The notes under the pieces: generated by a model | Seen by the model: the letters and a program-made list of their open reading frames with translations, nothing else | Databases searched by the model: none | Told to the model about the DNA's origin: nothing | IMG/VR virus record: IMGVR_UViG_3300009163_000011 | Location: 1 to 34,671 of that record | Origin: a virus | Strand: one strand, 5' to 3' | DNA: 34,671 bases | Shown: in pieces, positions 29,776 to 34,671 of the stretch | Position numbering within the stretch: position 1 is the first letter of the stretch | Layout of the letters: each line of letters opens with the position of its first letter | Position numbers and translations under genes: made by a program

Positions 29776-31023
29776 TTAGGCTGCAACGCGGCAAGCCAAC
29801 TCAGGATATAGAGGGGCCCAGCCATACAAAACGTCAACGCGAGTAGGAATACTATCGTTGTTAATTGTATACTGGCGTACTACTCTTAAGGACAAGCCTA
29901 GTTCTTTATCGCTAGCGCGACCAGCGAAATGCACTCCATCTGGCAATTCCAAATCGGCGGTAGCCAAGCAGAATGCGTTTTTGTGCATAACGATGTTTTG
30001 TGGAGAAACCGTACCAGTTTTGTTAAACGGTGTTACTGCTGCGGTTGCAGAAGTAGTCGGGATCGACACGTTTTGGAACTGACCAGCTGTGATCACGGCG
30101 GGGCTAACGGTAACTGAAGTAGTACCAGAAGTTGCCACGGTCACGTTGGAAGTCACCACAAAGTTACGAAGCTTGTTGCTGCCGTAGGCCTGGCGGTTCT
30201 GTGGGTTAACAGCGTACACGCCATCGATCTGGATTACGTCACCTTGTTTCAGACCAGCAGTAGCGGTCGTTGCAGTTAACGCAATAGTCGAAGTAGAAGC
30301 CCAGCCAGAGGTCAAGAAACCAGTAGCGGTAGTGGTTGCACAAGCCAGGGTCGCAGTTGAGTACGAACCGAATGTTTGTGCCACAACGTTTTGGTCCATG
30401 AACCAATTAACGCCAGCGGAATCGCGGCCCATCATGCCCTTTTGGTATTGTTTGCCGATTACGTCAGATGGAACGAACAAACCTTTCAAGCTGTCAACGA
30501 TGGTTGCAGATGTGAAGGGTTCGATCACACATGAACGGCGACCATCGCGTGGTGCGCCTTCGGAATCAAGATACGCACCAGCGGTTAGATAAGTAATCAA
30601 ACCAGTTGGGGGTGTACCAGCTGTGCCAACAATGTTAGCGGTGTTGTTCTTAGCCATTGTCAAACCGTCAAAGTCCACCTTGTTTGCAATTGCTGCAACG
30701 GCGGGCTTCAGGATTCGATCGCTGAACATATCCAAAGACAAAGCCAGGTCTTGGCTAGTAAATTGGGTGTCAACGTGGAACTGGGTAGACAAAGTAACGG
30801 GTACTGAAGTCTCGTTAAAGTCCTCAACGTTCAATGCTGGTCCAGTAGTTCCGACAAAGCGACCAGGGCGGCGAACGTTCAAAGTCGCGCCAATTTTCGC
30901 GCCTGTGACCGCAAACTGATCATCATAGTTGCGATCGACTTGGCCTGAGAAGGTCAACTCGTTTTCCAAAACCATTAAGGCTTCGTTTGTGATCATACTG
31001 ATCGTTAGTAAATTATTTGCCAT
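29776..31023 (-). CDS. Major capsid protein, P22 coat (gp5)-like, 415 aa
   Basis: MANNLLTISMITNEALMVLE, NELTFSGQVDRNYDDQFAVT, GAKIGATLNVRRPGRFVG and QFHVDTQFTSQDLALSLDMF are the P22 coat N-arm and E-loop; the insertion region and the P-domain follow, and it ends DSIPTRVDVLYGWAPLYPEL-ACRVAA, the family's usual C-terminus. Its length matches P22 gp5 (430). P22 coat folds with GroEL/GroES, which ties in with the groES gene at 2599. It is separated by 39 bp from scaffold and followed by a hairpin. Confidence 0.92.
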   Translation of the reverse strand: MANNLLTISMITNEALMVLENELTFSGQVDRNYDDQFAVTGAKIGATLNVRRPGRFVGTTGPALNVEDFNETSVPVTLSTQFHVDTQFTSQDLALSLDMFSDRILKPAVAAIANKVDFDGLTMAKNNTANIVGTAGTPPTGLITYLTAGAYLDSEGAPRDGRRSCVIEPFTSATIVDSLKGLFVPSDVIGKQYQKGMMGRDSAGVNWFMDQNVVAQTFGSYSTATLACATTTATGFLTSGWASTSTIALTATTATAGLKQGDVIQIDGVYAVNPQNRQAYGSNKLRNFVVTSNVTVATSGTTSVTVSPAVITAGQFQNVSIPTTSATAAVTPFNKTGTVSPQNIVMHKNAFCLATADLELPDGVHFAGRASDKELGLSLRVVRQYTINNDSIPTRVDVLYGWAPLYPELACRVAA

Positions 31024-31062
31024 TTAAGTTTCTCCAAATGTTGGATTGTTGCGTTTGTTTCG

Positions 31063-31983
31063 CTAGCGGATTCGCCCAGCAAGTCGTGCTGCCTTCCAAG
31101 CTTGATATGAACCGTGGAATTGACCATCGCTAGTCAGGTTCACATCTCGCCCGTTGGCTGCCGATCTGATAGGGTTAATCGGTGCTGGCGCTTTACTTTT
31201 GTTAACAACGGTCTTCTGCAATTGCTCTTCGGGTTTTTTCTCGAATTGCGTTTCCAATTTACCAATCATTCTCAAAGCGGCTGTCATGGTCATGCCGTTA
31301 AGCTTTTCTGCGAGGTCGGGATTTTCTGCCAGGTGATATAAAACGCGAGGTCCAACCTCTGATTCGAAGATCGCATCGCGCACTTCATTGCTTACAGCAA
31401 CGTCCGCCGATCCGACCATGTCTTCAAAGTCTGGAATCTCTGCCTTCGCTGTTTCCACCCGTTTCGCCCAGGTGTTTACCACCTTCATGCGTTCGGCTTC
31501 AGCTCTAGCGTTTTCTACCTTCTGTCTTTCAGCCTCTAACCTCTGGTCCACACGATAATCTATGGCAGCTTGTTGATACTCATACATATCTGTGAACTGC
31601 TCTGGCTTGGGTTCACTATCAAACTTCGGTTCAGCGGTTGGCTGCGACCTGGCTTGTAGCTCCCTGACCTGGACTTCCAAAGATTCCCTTAGTTCGCGTT
31701 CCCTACGGGCTTCTTCCCGTGCTGATTCGCGCTCTTTAGTTATCTGAGAAAACCGCCTTTCCAATTTTGGATTTGGCTTGCGTTCTTCCGTTGCTTTCGC
31801 TTCATCTTCACCACTTGGTTCACTCTGGCTTACCTCTTCGGTCGGTTCTGCTGGAGTTTCCTCTACGGCAGCCGCGGCTTCTGAAGGTAATGGATCAGCT
31901 AAACCCATTCGTTTGGCGTTAAATTCCGCTAAATTTTCACTTGTAACCACATTGGCTGCAAGTCGTTCTGCTACTTCTGACAT
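31063..31983 (-). CDS. Scaffold protein, 306 aa
   Basis: Acidic and highly helical. An acidic, P/E-rich N-terminal half (ETPAEPTEEVSQSEPSGEDE) and long charged helices (REEARRERELRESLEVQVRE, VDQRLEAERQKVENARAEAE), then AALRMIGKLETQFEKKPE, and a basic C-terminus (SYQAWKAARLAGRIR) like the coat-binding basic end of P22 gp8 (303 aa). It lies between portal and coat, its classic place. It guides procapsid assembly and leaves before or during packaging. A promoter (32038-32065) and a hairpin (32006-32022) lie just upstream. Confidence 0.88.
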   Translation of the reverse strand: MSEVAERLAANVVTSENLAEFNAKRMGLADPLPSEAAAAVEETPAEPTEEVSQSEPSGEDEAKATEERKPNPKLERRFSQITKERESAREEARRERELRESLEVQVRELQARSQPTAEPKFDSEPKPEQFTDMYEYQQAAIDYRVDQRLEAERQKVENARAEAERMKVVNTWAKRVETAKAEIPDFEDMVGSADVAVSNEVRDAIFESEVGPRVLYHLAENPDLAEKLNGMTMTAALRMIGKLETQFEKKPEEQLQKTVVNKSKAPAPINPIRSAANGRDVNLTSDGQFHGSYQAWKAARLAGRIR

Positions 31984-32005
31984 TGAGTTTCCTCAAAGAA
32001 TTTGC

Positions 32006-32022
32006 CCCGTGAACCCCACGGG
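32006..32022 (-). promoter_or_regulatory. Hairpin in the scaffold leader
   Basis: CCCGTG (32006-32011) pairs with CACGGG (32017-32022) around 5 bases. No U tract follows leftward, so it is a leader hairpin 23 bases before the scaffold ATG rather than a terminator. It may stabilise the mRNA made from the promoter just upstream. Confidence 0.55.
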
Positions 32023-32037
32023 TAAGGGTTTTGGGCG

Positions 32038-32065
32038 ATATTACCCGAAATTACTCACTTGTCAA
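32038..32065 (-). promoter_or_regulatory. Leftward promoter for scaffold and coat genes
   Basis: On the minus strand TTGACA (32065-32060), a 16-base spacer and TAATAT (32043-32038), at the end of the portal gene and before the scaffold gene. It has no TAAGC-N2-GCTTA dyad in the spacer, so it would not be under the same control as the early promoters. Confidence 0.7.
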
Positions 32066-32067
32066 GC

Positions 32068-34230
32068 TTATTGCATAGGTTGTTGTTCCATTGGTGCTTG
32101 TTGTGGTTGCATTTGTTCTTGCTGCGTAAACGGGCTTGCGCCGTGTCCAATGTCTGCTGCTGCAATGGCTGCAAATTGGTTTTGCTCCATGTTGCGTTTT
32201 TCGATTTCTTGCATTAGGCGGCCTGTGTCCATGTGGTGCAGCAACAATTCCACGATCGCATCGATTTCGGTTTTGTTCTGGCTTGTGATCGCACGGGTGT
32301 TTTGGTCGTTGACTTTGACTTCCGCCATTGTTTCGGTGTTGTGCGCCTTGGCGGTGACTTCCATAAGCTTGCGCTTGGTTGCGCCTTCTTCGCGTATCTG
32401 TGCCACTTGACCGCGGTTGTTGATCTCCAGCTGCGCGGCCTGGAGCTGCTGCTGCATATCTTGCATTTGCTTTTTGTTGTTTGCCAATTCCATTTGGACC
32501 TGGGGCGGCACATCTGACTTTTCGTCCACCTGGGCCATTGGGTTCATGGATGCCAGGCGGTCGGCTATTACGTCCGCACCAGGGAAGTCCATATTTCTAA
32601 ACACCAGGTCGCCAGCAATATTGAATAACTGCTCATTGCCAGTAAGCAGCGGCATCATGGCTTCGACCGCTTGCTGGCGCTTGGTCTGGAATCCTGGTCC
32701 AGTATCCATCACGACATCGTATTCGCCGACCGTCACATCGTTTAGCACTTTACCCACTTCGGTCTTTTCGTTGATCGTGGTCATATCAGGCTGCCCATCC
32801 GATCCAATGATCCGCATCACGCGGTTTGTGTCGTAGATGTGCGGGATCAAGTCCAGAATGATTTTGCCCGTGTGACGGATCGACCTAGTCATGTTGTCGT
32901 AGAAGTGGAAATTGGATAGGTCCACCTGGTTCTGCTGCCCAGCCAATGCCTTGCCCGATATGTTGCCCGTTGGCAGCTGGTTGGGATCAAGTATGCCCAG
33001 GACCATTTGCAGATCGGCAGATATAGCGCCAGCTGCTTCCATAATTCCCGCGGGCGGCGGTTCTGGCTGCAGCCTTTGCGGAACGGGTGCTGCCACGCCT
33101 TCAATGTCTTTTTGTTTGTAGCGTAGAACGGGGCTGGATTTGATGTTAGCCAAAGCCCATTCGTTTTCGTGGCCTTCGTCCTGGCCTTCTGCCAGCAGCC
33201 ATTTGGCTTTTGGAGCTAGCGCGATCGATTCGGTCATGCTAGTGCGCCAGAAGTTATACATCCGCTGCGGGTCTTTAGCAAACCGAACCAGGCCGTAGCG
33301 CTTGCGGCGGTCATCCACGATTACTTGTGCGCCGTAGCACGGTACAACGGGAATATATTTGCCAGCCCAGGTTTTTTCTTCCAGGATTTCCAGGGCAGTC
33401 ATCTTGCACCACTTCACGGCCTTGCGGAATGTGTCGCGTTCGTCTTCAACGGTCAAGCCCATTGCTTCGACCTTTTCGAAGAAGTTAGCAGAATCGGCAA
33501 AGTGGACCGTGTTATCGCTTAATTGGTAAAGCTTGGCGCGTTCGCGTTCAATGTAGAAGTATTCGGCTATGCGAATGTCTTCTTTTGTGATCCAGCTGGC
33601 GGTATCGTCACCCGTAGATCGCTGGGTGAAGTTAGCGCCATCGTCTGCGTCTGGGTAATATTCGCGGAATATCTTCTTATCCATCACGGTCGTTATCAGG
33701 CACTTTTCAGCGTCCGATCCGTCTGGCAGTATTGAATTGGGGTCGAAGTAAACGGTAAACGGGTTGTCGATCGTGTCGATGTAGATTTCCTGGTCGAACG
33801 AATCTTCACTAACGTAGCGGGTGTTAATGCGCCAGTAGCCCCAGCCCATCCGCACCGCATAGTCAAAGGCCGTGTCGTAGGCCGTATCAGCGTTTGAATT
33901 GACTTCGATGTGCCTGGTCATGCCTTCGATCACCTGGGCGATCTTGTAATCTGCCAGGTTGTTTACTGGCTGCACTTTGATTCTGGGGCGCTGCATACGC
34001 TGCTGGTTTGTCACTTGGCGGATGTAGGCATCGATCTTGTTAATCGTCAGGCACGGGCGGGCTTCCAGGTTGCGCGAGTTTTGTATCTCCACGGGCCATT
34101 GGTCGCCAGCTGCAAACTTAATATCTTGCAAAGCTTCGGCGCGGTTCATAGAGTCCGCATCATTGCTCAAATGCCAAAAGTCTATTGCCTTCTGGATGCG
34201 TTCGTCTTTAGCTTCGTTTGTTCGTGCCAT
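32068..34230 (-). CDS. Portal protein, P22 gp1-like, 720 aa
   Basis: MARTNEAKDERIQKAIDFWH, then FAAGDQWPVEIQNSRNLEAR, PCLTINKIDAYIRQVTNQQR and DYAVRMGWGYWRINTRYVSE; these phrases (GDQWP, RPxLTiNki, GxgyWRi) are typical of the P22 portal family. Helical Q/M-rich residues follow at the end (KKQMQDMQQQLQAAQLEINN ... QQEQMQPQQAPMEQQPMQ), like the C-terminal barrel and tail of P22 gp1 (725 aa). It makes the dodecameric ring through which terminase packs DNA. Ribosome site AAAGAGG; starts 20 bp after terL. Confidence 0.92.
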   Translation of the reverse strand: MARTNEAKDERIQKAIDFWHLSNDADSMNRAEALQDIKFAAGDQWPVEIQNSRNLEARPCLTINKIDAYIRQVTNQQRMQRPRIKVQPVNNLADYKIAQVIEGMTRHIEVNSNADTAYDTAFDYAVRMGWGYWRINTRYVSEDSFDQEIYIDTIDNPFTVYFDPNSILPDGSDAEKCLITTVMDKKIFREYYPDADDGANFTQRSTGDDTASWITKEDIRIAEYFYIERERAKLYQLSDNTVHFADSANFFEKVEAMGLTVEDERDTFRKAVKWCKMTALEILEEKTWAGKYIPVVPCYGAQVIVDDRRKRYGLVRFAKDPQRMYNFWRTSMTESIALAPKAKWLLAEGQDEGHENEWALANIKSSPVLRYKQKDIEGVAAPVPQRLQPEPPPAGIMEAAGAISADLQMVLGILDPNQLPTGNISGKALAGQQNQVDLSNFHFYDNMTRSIRHTGKIILDLIPHIYDTNRVMRIIGSDGQPDMTTINEKTEVGKVLNDVTVGEYDVVMDTGPGFQTKRQQAVEAMMPLLTGNEQLFNIAGDLVFRNMDFPGADVIADRLASMNPMAQVDEKSDVPPQVQMELANNKKQMQDMQQQLQAAQLEINNRGQVAQIREEGATKRKLMEVTAKAHNTETMAEVKVNDQNTRAITSQNKTEIDAIVELLLHHMDTGRLMQEIEKRNMEQNQFAAIAAADIGHGASPFTQQEQMQPQQAPMEQQPMQ

Positions 34231-34250
34231 TGGTGTACCTCTTTAATTTA

Positions 34251-34671
34251 TTATCCCATCCAACCAGCAACCATTGCAACTTGGGCCTTGGCCTTTTTAG
34301 GTCCTGGTTCTTTGATCATTAGCGCAATGTATCTGAATGCGTCCGCCCCGTGCGAGTAGTGATCATGCAGCGGGGTTCTGCTGAACTGGCCCGTTACTGG
34401 ATCGACTTCATATCGGTAGTGGCGTAAGCAATTAATCCCTTCGGCAGCATTATCGCGGTCAAAGTAGCAGCTGGGAAATATGGTCCTGGCAGCGTTAATT
34501 GAATCCAGGATTGGCACACGGGGCAATATCTGCGTCTTAAACCCAGCTGCCCGCACTATGTCATCAATAGACCGACCAGCTGCAGCCAGGGTTTTATTCT
34601 CCGCATCGTGTGGCAGCCATACCTTGTCGTACACATAACCAAACGTTTGCATGGTCGCCAGGTAGTGGCTA
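34251..34671 (-). CDS. terL: Large terminase subunit, C-terminal part (continues from base 1)
   Basis: C-terminal part of the same gene as 1-980. The last 133 residues (after MQTFGYVYDKVWLPHDAENK) include the nuclease segment SIDDIVRAAGFKTQILPRVP, the DSINAARTIFP helix and HDHYSHGADAFRYIALMIK, whose acidic and His residues complete the RNase H-like site with FDLGWAD in the other part. It stops at TAA 34251-34253, 20 bp before the portal start. Bases 34549-34671 repeat 1-123. Confidence 0.93.
   Translation of the reverse strand, partial: SHYLATMQTFGYVYDKVWLPHDAENKTLAAAGRSIDDIVRAAGFKTQILPRVPILDSINAARTIFPSCYFDRDNAAEGINCLRHYRYEVDPVTGQFSRTPLHDHYSHGADAFRYIALMIKEPGPKKAKAQVAMVAGWMG
34549..34671. repeat. 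Terminal overlap, copy 2 (circular genome join)
   Basis: Identical to 1-123. It lies within the terL reading frame, which stays open over the join. Confidence 0.95.

Noticed and set aside
31778-32410. A 210-codon open frame on the plus strand
   Set aside because: It runs antisense through scaffold and portal, crosses the promoter region, has no ribosome site, and its composition follows from the codon use of the real genes.
34549-34671. True direct terminal repeats of a T7-like virion
   Set aside because: The packaging and head genes are P22-like (headful type), the repeat lies inside terL, and the short exact overlap is what circular assembly produces.

Overview
The window is one circular, tailed-phage genome opened inside its large terminase gene. 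Bases 1-123 are repeated exactly at 34549-34671, so the unit is 34,548 bp. Portal, scaffold, coat, neck/tail and three ejection-type proteins follow the gene order of phage P22 (1-8-5-4-10-26-14-7-20-16), so this is a short-tailed (podovirus) P22-like phage. I see no integrase, no CI-like repressor, no DNA polymerase, no RNA polymerase and no tRNA. The Cro-like protein, the ERF/YqaJ/RusA/NinB set and moderate GC suggest a gammaproteobacterial or betaproteobacterial (Burkholderiales-like) host, perhaps freshwater; this host guess is an inference from family distribution only.

Layout. A 149-bp control region (7810-7958) carries two divergent consensus sigma70 promoters and three evenly spaced copies of a short dyad. 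Rightward (7959-12329) runs an accessory/recombination operon: an LPD29 protein, several small unknown proteins, a small membrane protein, a lipoprotein, an ERF single-strand annealing protein, a YqaJ exonuclease, a winged-helix protein and a 34-residue membrane peptide. Two more promoter-plus-leader cassettes with the same dyad and nearly the same 5' leader lie inside this operon (9080-9146 and 9369-9438).

Leftward runs everything else, as one co-directional series around the circle: cro, a DUF1376 replication protein, small proteins, RusA, NinB, an HNH-like protein, a DUF5856/Dps-like protein, a zeta-toxin-like P-loop kinase, a GroES-like co-chaperonin, small basic proteins, small and large terminase, then (across the junction) portal, scaffold, coat, two small beta-rich virion proteins, two large tail fibres, the neck and tail hub proteins, a cupin-like protein at the gp14 position, three ejection proteins, a collar-domain fibre and a lysis cassette ending in an M15 peptidase. 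The two transcription units converge and their last genes overlap by 4 bp at 12326-12329. A second strong leftward promoter sits just before the scaffold gene, and hairpin terminators follow the coat gene and the next small gene, which would set up high coat-protein expression.

The most interesting points are a candidate Cro regulon (one dyad placed in the spacer of four promoters, plus a middle site), a predicted leaderless cro mRNA, a phage GroES, a zeta-like kinase without an epsilon antitoxin but with an overlapping small gene behind a perfect Shine-Dalgarno, and a beta-repeat module inserted into two adjacent P22-type tail proteins.
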